Assembly: GCA_023101885.1 (NCBI GenBank)
Contig: JALPQD010000090.1
Location: 702,598 to 766,597, forward strand
DNA length: 64,000 nucleotides
Source of the DNA: Typhlomys cinereus
Taxonomy: Eukaryota > Chordata > Mammalia > Rodentia > Platacanthomyidae
Direction: 5' to 3'
Positions 54,102-63,248 of the stretch are shown piece by piece (position 1 is the stretch's first letter; each line of letters opens with the position of its first letter). The notes beneath the pieces are model-generated. The model ran no database searches, was not told the origin of the DNA, and saw only the letters and a program-made list of their open reading frames with translations. Made by a program: the position numbers and the translations under genes.

Positions 54102-54250
54102 ATAAAGCCTCTCAGTTAAGCTCGTGGTCGCCATTTTCTCAGTTCAATGGTGGACCCCAGCATGCTGGATTGAATAAAACGCTCTTGCTTTTGCATGCAT
54201 ATCTTGGCTGGTTTTTGAGAGATATCGGACCCTAACTGTAGGGAACGCTC
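53715..54250 (+). mobile_element. ERV-like LTR with TC microsatellite in R
   Basis: TATA box GTGTATAAAAACTG (53965-53971), a predicted start ~30 bp later, a 60-base TC tract (54042-54100), then AATAAA at 54101-54106 and a second AATAAA at 54173-54178. The order U3, TATA, R, AATAAA, U5 fits a class I (gammaretrovirus-like) LTR. Ends are not firm (TGTTTGCACC to AACGCTCA) and no TSD was found. A non-viral promoter plus 3' end is the alternative. Confidence 0.45.
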
Positions 54251-54479
54251 AAGCCCGAGATCTCCATTTCTTGAAGACAGAGGCCAAAGGCATCCCTCGC
54301 GGTCCCAGTTGCAGTGTGCCTCCTACTCCAGCAGAGCTCTGCGCCTATGCCAGCATAGATGCCAGCCTATGTGGTATAGTCGTAGGCTGACTCCCGTTGG
54401 CCTTCCCGCAAGGGGCAGGGATGGATTTTGTCCTATCTCAAATTGGGTTCAAGAGCAGAGGTGTTTTTTTACATATTCC

Positions 54480-54908
54480 TTCCTGTTCTTTGGAAGCTAT
54501 CTAGACATTGATTAGCATAAGTAAAGAGTGGGCACAGAGCCTTATCATTATAATTGTATCACCAGGTTCCTGACCTGTTCTTTCTCCACCCTGAATGGGG
54601 CCACTAGGGCCTATTAACATGTCTAAGGATTGGCAGGGCTGTATTGGTGGTGGTGGTTCCCACCTGTTGTGGACTTTGTACCTGCAGTCTGTCACTATTG
54701 ATGTCATCATTCTGCGCAGTGTACAGACTTCACCACCCCGTTTCATGGTATATAAGGGTTTGGGATCCATAATAAACTCAACTTGGTTTTTTCAGCTTTT
54801 CCAAGACCCCCTCTTGACCCAACCTGACTTAATGCTTGCTGATCCCCCTCTGGTACCATCAGGATTGCGAGGTAAGCGTGCTGCTCACGGGACCCTGCAC
54901 CTAACACA
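54480..54908 (+). mobile_element. ERV-like LTR, compact R
   Basis: GGTATATAAGGGTTTGGG (TATA 54749-54755) is followed only 16 bases later by AATAAA (54771-54776), a spacing seen in LTRs with short R regions such as ERV2/IAP-like ones. The right end AACACA at 54908 abuts the MaLR LTR. Left end is uncertain. Confidence 0.45.
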
Positions 54909-55290
54909 GGGTTACTCTTAACTGTTGCTGTGAGAGAGCACCCAAAGTCAAGCAACTTAAGGGAGATGGAGATTTAGTCAACTTACAGTTCCAGAGGGGA
55001 GAAACAGACTGTCATGGCGGAGGAGACAGGCTGGTGGCTGGTGCTGGCAGGCTAAGTCTCTCCCATCCACGGGGCTGCAGGCTGCAGGATTCCCGAAGAG
55101 TCTCTCTTCTCCTCGGTCTTCTGTTCTAGGTTCCTTTTATCTGGTCCACTACTGGGAGGTTCCAATGGGATCTAGGGCTGGTCTTTGTATTGCAAATGTG
55201 TTAATCTGGATCATCTCTTCCAGGTGGTCTCAGCTGATTTTAGTTAATGCCAGGTGTGTCAAGTGGATGCCTAGGATTAACTATCACACG
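54909..55290 (-). mobile_element. MaLR LTR, related to those at 5.5 and 46.9 kb
   Basis: GCTGTGAGAGAGCACCCAAA, GTCAAGCAACTTAAGGGAGA and CAGTTCCAGAGGGGAGAAAC match the left part of the 5502-5857 LTR. GGTTCCTTTTATCTGGTCCA, GGGCTGGTCTTTGTATT and TAATGCCAGGTGTGTCAAG match the right part of the 46926-47372 LTR. So it links both as one family with length variants. Confidence 0.7.
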
Positions 55291-55313
55291 CATGAGGGTC
55301 AAAAATGGAATGC

Positions 55314-55508
55314 AAGGCTGGAGAGATGGCTCAGGAGTTAAGATTCTGTCTCCAAGCCAAAGGTCCCACATAAAAACATCAGGCAGAAAGAGCAGCAGCC
55401 TGCACTTCTGGTCCTGGTAGGTAGAGCTTGGGAAATCCCAGAGCAAAGCAATCCAGACAAATTCTCAAAGTCACCTTGGTCCTCCACAAGGACACACAGT
55501 GGCCTCCA

Positions 55509-55544
<36 letters not shown>

Positions 55545-55560
55545 TAAAGTTAAAAAAAAA
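55314..55560 (+). repeat. B2-superfamily SINE
   Basis: AAGGCTGGAGAGATGGCTCA, TTAAGATTCTGTCTCCAAGC, GAGCAGCAGCCTGCACTTCT, AGCTTGGGAAATCCCAGAGC, TCCACAAGGACACACAGTGG, a 30-base CA run and poly(A). The box-B segment (CCTGAGTTCAGATCC) and the GGAGGTAGAA segment are deleted. Confidence 0.92.
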
Positions 55561-56611
55561 AAGAAAACAAAAACAGCTCAAGGATCTGTCAGTAAAAATA
55601 CGATGAATTAGGATGAATTAGTAGCCCACGTGTGTGGACTTTGCACAGAGTGGCTTTTTGAAAAGCATCATCTCTGTAATATTGGCAGAGAGGGCTGCTA
55701 AGTAGAAGACACGCATCTCAAAGGTGGCGCACTGTGTGGGCCCGTCTATTTGTATACTGAAATATCCAGTATCAATCCGCTGTGACAGAAACCAGAATTA
55801 AGGGCTTTCTTGGAGGAGGTGGTCCCTGGGAGAAGGGAGGGGGCACTCTATCCGCTGGGCATGTCCAGCATCTTTAATTACACGGGGCATTGCAGGCATT
55901 CGCTCTGCAATAACTCCTTGCAGCATACGTCGTTCTCTATGCATGTGAAAAGATTTACCAACACCCTCAAGGAAAAAAGGGAGGGGGGCCTCTGGAAGGC
56001 AAGAGAGGTCATCCAGAAAGTGCAGGAGGAGTGCGAGCAAAAAGCAGGCCAGGTGAGAGTGAGACTGAGCAGAACCGCCAGGGAAGTCAAAGGCACAGTG
56101 GGATTCCTCTCTTATCAAGGTTTCTGGGGAGGATCCCAGTGTCTGAAAAGGAGCAGCTGCGATTGCGAATATCAGAGATGGAGGTTCCTGGGAAAGTCGC
56201 TTGGATCACGTGGAAAACTTTATCTCCTTTGCCTCCTCCTGGTGGTTCGGAGCCACCTCCGGGTCCTTCCGGCAGCATGAAAAGAACGTATATACATAGA
56301 ATTCACCCCACACACATAAAAAATGTATTTTTGGAGGTGACCAGGAGGATCCACTGAGCAGCTTTCAAAAGGCAAATAAGCAATGTTGAACCCCAGCATT
56401 TAGCTCTCCTCCCCCCCAAACTTCAACAGCCCCTCCACGACACGGCTAGCTGCACACTGAACTTGAGCCGCGTGATGGCGTCAGGCACCCTCCATCTGCG
56501 TGGACAGGACAAGTCTGTCATCAGCATCCCCGTGGCATGGCTCAAGACAGTCAGTGCTCACCTTTCAGGCCCAAGGACCAGAGCCATGTTCAAACAGATA
56601 AAAACAGATAA
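55561..56611. other. Unique DNA, no gene seen
   Basis: About 1 kb. Overlapping 100-156 codon frames on both strands (55798-56357) have no recognisable domain or coding signature. Confidence 0.4.
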
Positions 56612-56762
56612 AAGGCCAGGCTGGGTGGAAAACACTTGTGAGCCACGCATTGTGGAGATAGAGACAGGTAGATCTCTAGGCTAGCTCGCTGGCCAGGTTC
56701 TATAGCCTACTGGGCATGCTCCAAGCCAATGAGTGGCCGCGTCTCAAAAAAAAAAAAAAAGC
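56612..56762 (+). repeat. Old B1-like SINE with poly(A)
   Basis: GGCCAGGCTGGGTGGAAAAC, GTGGAGATAGAGACAGGTAG, AGCTCGCTGGCCAGGTTCTA, and GTGGCCGCGTCTCAAAAAAA. B1-like order with extra central sequence. Confidence 0.5.
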
Positions 56763-57185
56763 TTTTAAAAATCGAGGAAGAACATCTGAAGCTGTCGACT
56801 CCAAGTGCACACATGAACACACGCACACACACACACACACACACACAGAGATCCATGATAATGTCCATTCTTAGCAAGTAGCAGACCTGGGACTTGGCCA
56901 AGCCCTTCTCCTCTGTACTGTACCGGCTGCAAGCGCAATCTCAGATCTCCCCGTAGCATCTGCAAGACTGGGTTCACATCTGGATTAATATTCTTAGAAT
57001 ATTCAAGTCCAGTGCACTGTAGTCCAAGCACAGAGAGCAAAATGTATAATTCCAGAGGAGACAATACTACATCAGTAATATATTTTTTCAAAAAGCCTTT
57101 TCTTCTTCTCTCTGTTTTTTAACAGTTGACTGTGTTATATCTAGATGTGATTTTCTTTGAATTGATGCTGCTTGTTCTCTGAAAC

Positions 57186-57188
<3 letters not shown>
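56763..57188. other. Unique DNA with a short CA run
   Basis: CA run at 56823-56848; no other recognised feature. Confidence 0.35.
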
Positions 57189-57239
<51 letters not shown>

Positions 57240-57307
57240 GTGTACAGGTGGGTGTGTGCACATGTCCTGCGAAGCCAGAGGCCAACTTGGGGTGTCTTTC
57301 TAAGTTC
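57189..57307 (-). repeat. B3-like SINE, left half (split)
   Basis: A 46-base GT run (57190-57236) and CAGGTGTACAGGTGGGTGTG, GAAGCCAGAGGCCAACTTGG, GGTGTCTTTCTAAGTTCC. The element is interrupted at 57307 by an LTR and resumes at 57715. Confidence 0.7.
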
Positions 57308-57714
57308 CTGTGCCAGTTAGATACAGGGTGTCAATTTGATAACTGAAGGTGGAGACTTAGGCACATCTGTGAAGAATTAGTAGTCAAGGCAAGCCCGTGA
57401 GAGAATGTGGGAAGACCCCGCCCATGGTAGACGGGACATCCCCTGGCGGGTGGAGAAGATGGGGAAATGGAATCAGGTAGACTGACATCTTTAGTGTACT
57501 TTGGACTGGCTTCCTATCTGACAAGTGAGAAAGTTTGCTCCTCTTTCGGCCACCCTGTGGATAGAGTGTGCCCAGTCCTCTGGCGTGGGTAGGGGCTCTC
57601 CTGCCAAGCGGGATTATGAATTCTCTGGTCATTTGGTGCCAGAGTCAAACCTCTTGTTCCCTTAAATTGCTTGGTCATGAGTTTGCCAGCACCACGTAGA
57701 CAAACTGCCACAAG
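57308..57714 (+). mobile_element. MaLR LTR inserted in a SINE
   Basis: TGTGCCAGTTAGATACAGGG, TGTCAATTTGATAACTGAAG, GAAGACCCCGCCCATGGTAG, CAAACCTCTTGTTCCCTTAA and AGACAAACTGCCACA. A relative of the ORR1-like family here, more diverged. Confidence 0.8.
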
Positions 57715-57852
57715 GGCTCGCGCACCCTAGGCCAGCACTTTCCCACCCAGCCACATTCTTCCCTATGGCTCAGGCTGGTGTGACTCGAGCTTCCTGCCTC
57801 TGCCCCCCGCAGGGCTGGGATTATAGGTTTGCTCCATCATGCCCTGCTGCTG
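57715..57852 (-). repeat. B3-like SINE, right half (split)
   Basis: CACCCTAGGCCAGCACTTTC, ATGGCTCAGGCTGGTGTGAC, GCAGGGCTGGGATTATAGGT and TTGCTCCATCATGCCCTGCT continue the B1-like half of the element begun at 57189. Confidence 0.65.
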
Positions 57853-57861
57853 GAGCGTTTT

Positions 57862-58092
57862 TGTTTTGTTTCTTGAGATAGGGTCTTGGGTAGCATCTGC
57901 AAGACTGGAGGTCTTGAATTTGTTGTGTAACCACACACAACCTTAACCTTCTGACCCTCCTGCCTCCACTCCCTACACGCTAGGATTGTAGACCTGGACT
58001 CCGCGCCCAGTTTCTAGAGGTGCCGGGGATCGAACTCAGGCCTTGGTGCCAGCAAACGCTCTACCAACTGGGCAACAGCCCCAGCCCTAAGG
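57862..58092 (-). repeat. B1-ID chimeric SINE
   Basis: The plus strand reads TTGTTTCTTGAGATAGGGTC, CCTCCACTCCCTACACGCTA and GGATTGTAGACCTGGACTCC (reversed B1), then GGGGATCGAACTCAGGCCTT, GCAAACGCTCTACCAACTGG and GCAACAGCCCCAGCCC (reversed ID, tRNA-Ala-like). In element sense the order is ID then B1, opposite to the copy at 18.4 kb, so it belongs to the B4/B3-like arrangement. Confidence 0.75.
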
Positions 58093-58924
58093 TCATTTTC
58101 CTTTTGTTCTGTTTTAATGAAATGACCACAAGCACAGAGTTTTGCCAAGTAGAAGCAATGTTCTTTTTGACAGGTTCTTATACGCTTTGAACAGTTCGAT
58201 TCAACCACAGCCTTGCATCCTGCAGTTAGTTCTACAAAGAACGGCCTCCGACCCCGGAGAAAGGTTTCTCTTAGCAAGTGCGGGCGGCTTACCAGGAAGG
58301 AAACCAGCATTTCTAACCACTGCTCCAAGCAGCACCCAGAGGCGGGAGTCCCCCACCCCTCGCCAGCCCACAAGGCAACTCAGAAAAGGCACATCGGAGA
58401 CGTGGGCAGCCATCCCGTGAACTGAACCAGACCCCTTAACATCATGTTCCAGGATCCCTTGAATAGACCAATGTAGCATTTGCACATAGCCTAGAAACAC
58501 CCTGTGTGTGTTAAATAATCTCCAAATCTCTCACAATGACTAATGCAGTTCAAGCGCCGTGAGAACAATTATGATCTTATTGTTTGGAGATTAACGACAA
58601 GAAATCTATCCACGTTCAAGTCCTGGAATCTTGACTAAGTCACGCTGGGAAGACCTATGTTTGTTGAGACATAATATAACCACTGCTTTCCCACAGGGAC
58701 AGTATCGCTGTCATTTAGGGGCATTTGCAGATAGCAACCTTCAATGGTGCCAGAGGCATGCATGTTGCAGAGATGTCAGAGGTCACTCGGGTCATGGTCA
58801 GTGAGGGTGCCCACTGTCTAGGAAGCCCATTCTCACACTGCCCAGCTCTGTTTAACAAGTCCACCTTGTTTGAAAACCAAGACAGCAAAGGGAAGCCTTT
58901 ATTCCACATCTGTGCTAAAAAGTC
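58093..58924. other. Unique DNA, no gene seen
   Basis: About 830 bp. Overlapping frames at 58142-58500 on both strands lack domains. Confidence 0.4.
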
Positions 58925-59215
58925 TCCCTTTCTTTTTCTTTCTTCCTTCCTTTCTTTCTTTCTTTCTTTCTTCCTTCCTTCCTTCCTTCCTTCCTTCCTT
59001 CCTTTCTTTCTTTCTTTCTTCCTTTCTCTTTTCTTTCTTTCTTTTTTCTTTTCTTTCTTTCTGTTTTCCTCATCAATTTCTCTTTTCCCTTTTTCTTTCC
59101 CTTCTTTCACTCTCTTCTTTCACTCTCTTCTTTCTCTCTCTTTCTCTTTCTTTCCTCTCTCTTCCCTTTACTTTTTCTCCCTTTCCCTTTCTGTCTGCCT
59201 GTCTTTTGAAAGCAA
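58925..59215 (+). repeat. Polypyrimidine tract (TTTC/TTCC)n
   Basis: About 290 bases of T/C-rich sequence with TTTC, TTCC, TTTTC and CTCTTTCA units, with only a few purines. No SINE tail is recognisable beside it. Confidence 0.93.
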
Positions 59216-60244
59216 AAAGAAAGTTGACCTGCATGGATAGTTTTAAGAAGTCTTTTCCCAAAGCTGATAAATGTATACTACAAAAGATAATCACTTTACT
59301 CCTCAAGCTTTGTATCAGCAAAGAAAGCAAAAATCCCCCAATACAACCACCAATACTCTTAAAAGACGTTTTTCAAGCCCCTTGCCCCCGAGGGTCTTCA
59401 GTGGACAAACAGGTTCACAGATTTTACTAACGACCTGACTTCTTTCAAACCCTCCACTGTGGGAACGCTTTTTCTGGGGAGACCCGCATGGCTGTCTTTC
59501 CAGCCCAAACAGGATTTCAACAACAGACCAAAGAAATGATTACGCCAAGCTCCAGCTTGACAAACCATTGAGTGTATCAGGTTATTTACAGGAGTTGAGG
59601 GGTGAGGGTTACTTATGGGAACAGGGGTGACGCAAAGGCAGCTGCATCACCAGAAAGCCCACCCGGCATGGTTCACGGCTGCTGAGATGGAAACCCCTTC
59701 AATAATCAACCTTCCTCAGACGACAGACCCCAGCGTCCATCCCAGACTCAAGAGTCCAGTGGCATGGGAGAGTATGTATGATCAAGGCAGAATCGCCTGC
59801 TGGGAGGTCCAAGCCAGGATCCCGGTGAGGGGCCAATGCCCCTCTCCACCCCCTCTGTCTCTAAGGAAGCGTCAATAGACATGGGCGACCTTGATGGTCT
59901 CAGGCAAAGATGGCAGCTGTTCCGAGGAAAGCGCCGTGACACCCCATTGAGCCCTCTTCTGCCAGTGCCGACATAAAGTAAATTGCGCTCCCAAGAGTCT
60001 TGTTCTGAATTATTCTCATTTTTCTTTTCTAAGTCACTACCAACTGTCACAGCACGTACTGCTGGGCTTCCCAGTCTCCCCGAAATGGGGCTGGCTCCCC
60101 ACCACAGCAAGAAGACCTGGTAGTTTGCCACCCTCAAGTCAGCACTCAGACTTTTGCACGGTGCCGGCTAGCGCTGACCCAACCTTTCCCAGGGAGCCAG
60201 TAAGCAAAGCCACTCCAGGCCCGTTTGCTGTTGCTGAAAGCATA
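59216..60244. other. Unique DNA, no gene seen
   Basis: About 1 kb of mixed composition; a 129-codon minus-strand frame (59748-60137) has no recognised domain. Confidence 0.4.
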
Positions 60245-60335
60245 TGGAGGACGAGAAGAAGGAAAAGGGGGAGGAGGAAGAGGAGGAGGAAGTGGAAGAA
60301 GAAGAAAATAAGGAGGAGGAAAAATGGAAGACAAA
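60245..60335 (+). repeat. Polypurine tract (GGA/GAA)n
   Basis: About 85 purines made of GAGGAGGA, GAAGAAGA and AAAATAAGG units. Confidence 0.9.
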
Positions 60336-60387
60336 TTCTGCCTTAGTCAAACACTGTGGTGCTTGGAGAGGTAAAAAGAAAGGGGGA

Positions 60388-60479
60388 GGGGGCTGGAAGA
60401 TGATTTAGGAGTCAAAGCCTCACCTCACAAGCAGAAGGACTTGAGTTTGATCCCATATAAAAACGCTGAGCGGGAATGA
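60388..60479 (+). repeat. B2-superfamily SINE, left part (split by L1)
   Basis: GGGGCTGGAAGATGATTTAG, AAGCCTCACCTCACAAGCAG, GGACTTGAGTTTGATCCCAT. The element stops at CGGGAATGA (60479) and resumes at 60611. Confidence 0.88.
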
Positions 60480-60610
60480 ACTCTGAGGTCCATGGAAGCA
60501 TAGAGGTGGAAGGGAGGGAGGGAGAGGGAGGGAATGGGAGGGAGAGGGAGGGAAACTGGGATGAATACTCAATATGTTTGTAAAAGGAGAAAAAAATTTA
60601 AAAAAAAAAA
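60480..60610 (+). mobile_element. L1 3' end inserted in a SINE
   Basis: GGAAGCATAGAGGTGGAAGG, GGAGGGAGAGGGAGGGAATG, GATGAATACTCAATATGTTT, GTAAAAGGAG and poly(A). About 130 bp of purine-rich L1-type 3'UTR. The SINE bases GCTGAGCGGGAATGA (left) and GCCAAGCGGAAATGA (right) are the duplicated target, now 12 of 15 alike. Confidence 0.75.
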
Positions 60611-60791
60611 GCCAAGCGGAAATGATGTTGGTATCACCTCTGGCCTTGGAAGAGCCTGGGAAACTCCAGAGCAAAGCATTAAGGAGGCGGAGCAATCCAG
60701 GAGGATTCCCAGAGTCTCCCTTGGGCCTTCACGGCGCGCACTCAAGTGCCCTCTATGCACATCCACAAACAACAAACAAACAAACAAAAAA
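60611..60791 (+). repeat. B2-superfamily SINE, right part
   Basis: GCCAAGCGGAAATGATGTTG, GCCTTGGAAGAGCCTGGGAA, GGAGGCGGAGCAATCCAGGA, CTTGGGCCTTCACGGCGCGC, AAGTGCCCTCTATGCACATC and an (AAAC)n tail. It completes the element begun at 60388. Confidence 0.88.
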
Positions 60792-60879
60792 CCTTCCTTC
60801 TGCGTCTGCAGCCATTCCTCACTGAGCCCGCCGCCTGGCTGTGGTGACAGAATCCTGTTGTCTCTTAAAAGGACAAGGA

Positions 60880-60943
60880 GGGTACCTATTAAGTTTGTAT
60901 GAGCGGAGATAATAAAAAATGTTAAAATAAAAAAAAAAAAAAA
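60880..60943 (+). mobile_element. 64-bp L1 insertion with perfect TSD
   Basis: AAGTTTGTATGAGCGGAGAT, AATAAAAAATGTTAAAATAA and a poly(A) run. The non-A part is nearly identical to the last 45 bases of the L1 at 9.1 kb. It is flanked by a perfect 13-bp duplication AAAAGGACAAGGA (60867-60879 and 60944-60956). An extreme 5' truncation. Confidence 0.82.
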
Positions 60944-61042
60944 AAAAGGACAAGGAAACGCTTAGGTAATGTGCATAAGAGATCTCTTGGGACTGGGGGC
61001 TCCAGGCCTGTTCCTGGCTGGCTCCTCTTTGCATAGCAAAGT

Positions 61043-61089
<47 letters not shown>

Positions 61090-61095
61090 ACACAC
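61043..61095. repeat. (CA)n microsatellite
   Basis: About 50 bases of CA with one CATA interruption, in otherwise unique DNA. Confidence 0.95.
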
Positions 61096-61859
61096 GTAGT
61101 CCTTTGTCGGAGGATGAATCAGAGCAACGACTGAACAAACGCCTCTGCCAACCCACAGGACCCAATCGTAGCTCCGAGACCAAGTGGTCTCAATCCCCTG
61201 CCTGTCGCCTCCCTCCTGCCTCCCAGATCGCGGCGGGAGGGTGCGCCCCTGCAGGCGAGGGGTCTCGGATCCCCCCGGCGCTCACGGACAAGCCATCCTG
61301 TTCTCCTTAGATGGGTCTCTGCTGTCATTCTCACTTCTTCTGTCACCTGATTGGCAGGTTCATGGAGCAAAGGTCTCAATGGTTTATTCATGACTCTCCC
61401 ACACCCCAGCTTCTGCATTTCCAGGGGACCACTCCCTAATACCCAGCATAAAATGACCAACAGGCCCATTGCGGGTCCTGAGCCTGGACAGAGGGGGGTG
61501 AGTGTCTTCTATCTAGGACATGGGAGGGGCTCGCTCCTCACTCTCCTCAGGCTTTGCAAATGCTTCGTGCTGTGTCTATGGGCTGCACAAACTAGGACGC
61601 CCCACTCTCCGTCCTCACTGGGAGGCGTTGGAGAAGACCAGCCTTTCTTCTGAGGTCCCCAGGGTCAAGGGAACGGGTCCTAAATGGCCTTGTTTTTTTT
61701 ATAAAACGGGGTATAGAATTGGCAGATTCGTCAATTTCCAGCCAAGACTTTGGATTTTCTTTCTTATGTGTTTCTCTCTCTCTCTTTCTTCCTCTCTTCT
61801 TTCTTTGTGTGGAAAAGAGAAAGAGAAATGTGTGCTCACATGCATGCGATGTAGCAGTA
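61096..61859. other. Unique DNA, CpG-richer at 61.2-61.3 kb
   Basis: 61195-61300 is CpG-containing (ATCGCGGCGGGAGGGTGCGC, CCCCCCGGCGCTCACGGAC) but short. No recognised frame. Confidence 0.35.
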
Positions 61860-62073
61860 TGCTTTCTTGGTCGTGTGCGTGTCTGTATGTGTGTGTATGT
61901 GTGTATGTATATATGTGTGTATGTATGGATGTGTGTGTGTATGTATGTGTGTGTGTATGTATGTATGTATGTATGCATGTGTATGTGTGTTTGTGTATGT
62001 GTCTATGTGTGAATGTATGTGTGTGTAATGTGTGTACGTGTGTGCAAGTGCATGTAGCAGTACGCTTTCTTAG

Positions 62074-62122
<49 letters not shown>

Positions 62123-62378
62123 GTAAGGTCAGCTGCAGGTATCCTCTACCTCATTCTTTGAAACCAGCTCTTTCTCTGCACCTGGATCTCACTGTGCTGG
62201 ATCCAGGGGACTGGCCATCGAGCCCCGGGGTTTGCCTATCTCCACCTCCCACCCAGCACCGAGGTCTCAGGGGCACCACGCGTCCAGCTTTCATGCGAGT
62301 GTCGAGGACCCAAACTCAGATCCTTACGTTCGCACAGCAAGCGCTTCGCCAGCTGAGCCTTCTCCGAGCCCCAAGACC
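61860..62378 (-). repeat. B3-like SINE with long GT/ATGT tract
   Basis: 61880-62120 is GTGT, ATGT and GTGC alternation; then GAAGTAAGGTCAGCTGCAGG, TGAAACCAGCTCTTTCTCTG, CACCGAGGTCTCAGGGGCAC, CCAAACTCAGATCCTTACGT and GCCAGCTGAGCCTTCTCCGA. The last two are a reversed box B and box A. TAGCAGTA(T/C)GCTTTCTT(G/A)GTCGTGTG occurs twice (61852 and 62056), so the tract contains a ~205-bp duplication. Confidence 0.65.
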
Positions 62379-62437
62379 TTGGGTGCTTCAACCAAGACTT
62401 CTTTCCGCAACGATATGTTCCGAAGGCTGATCACGTT

Positions 62438-62849
62438 TGTCATAGTTAAGCACAGGTGTCAACTTGACTCTTGAGGGTTTGAGCTCTGGGCACAGGTGTA
62501 GAGAGTTGATGGTTGAGTTAAGCCCAGAGTGAACCTGAAGGAGATTGTCTGGCTGCTGGGGAAGACCCAGCCCATGGTAGGTGGGATTAGGCCCTGGATA
62601 AATCAGAGAGCTGGTTGAGAGAGTTGGCATCCTTCTGTTCACTTGGCCAGACATGCTGGTCTGGCAACTAAGGATCGTCCATCTCTCAGCCGTTATGGTG
62701 GCCAGTTCCCTCGGCCCTGGTGTTGGTGTGAGCTCTCCCGTCAAGCTGGACTATGAACTGTAACCGGACTGTCGTAAGAAAGTAAACTCCTTGTTCCCTT
62801 AAGCTGTGTTCTGGTCATTTATCAGCAACCATGCAGGCGGACTGCAACA
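62438..62849 (+). mobile_element. ORR1-like MaLR solo LTR with exact TSD
   Basis: TGTCATAGTTAAGCACAGGT start, CAACTTGACTCTTGAGGGTT, CAGCCCATGGTAGGTGGGAT, AAAGTAAACTCCTTGTTCC and ACTGCAACA end. Perfect 5-bp duplication ACGTT at 62433-62437 and 62850-62854, as expected for ERVL/MaLR integration. 412 bp, solo. The usual AATAAA has become AGTAAA. Confidence 0.95.
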
Positions 62850-62854
62850 ACGTT

Positions 62855-63248
62855 ATTCATCGCAACCTTCCCTTGCAGAGCTTGGGGGGCACGTGCCAGC
62901 AGAGGGGTCCCTGTGCTTTGCATCAGCACCGCCGTCCCTGAATCCCCCCAAGGCTCCGTCTCTCGCAGGGCCAGACATGACCTAAAGTCTCATTTCCTTT
63001 GTCCACAGAACTTGAGCCAGGTCGTCTCCCAGGGTCCTGCTGCTGCCCCTACCTTACTATAAGGGGCAGCACGCTCTGCAAGAGGGCAGGACCTGAGCCA
63101 GGCCCCTGGGACAGGCCAACCCCTGCTCTACCCAACGAGGACCGCTTCCTAAGTGGGGTTTTCTCCCAGTTCCCGACCCAGAGAACCCAACACTGTTGTC
63201 CTTCTGAGTGACAGTCGTGACCTTTGGCCTCCACGAAGAGCCCCTTAC
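62855..63248. other. Unique DNA
   Basis: No recognisable feature in about 390 bp. Confidence 0.35.

Noticed and set aside
556..60791. tRNA-like heads that might be read as tRNA genes
   Set aside because: They are SINE heads: repeated many times, followed by the same SINE body, and lacking a proper acceptor stem and anticodon arm.
61520..62161. 213-codon plus-strand Cys/Val-rich frame
   Set aside because: The C-terminal half is translation of GT/ATGT repeats and the tail of a B3-like SINE.
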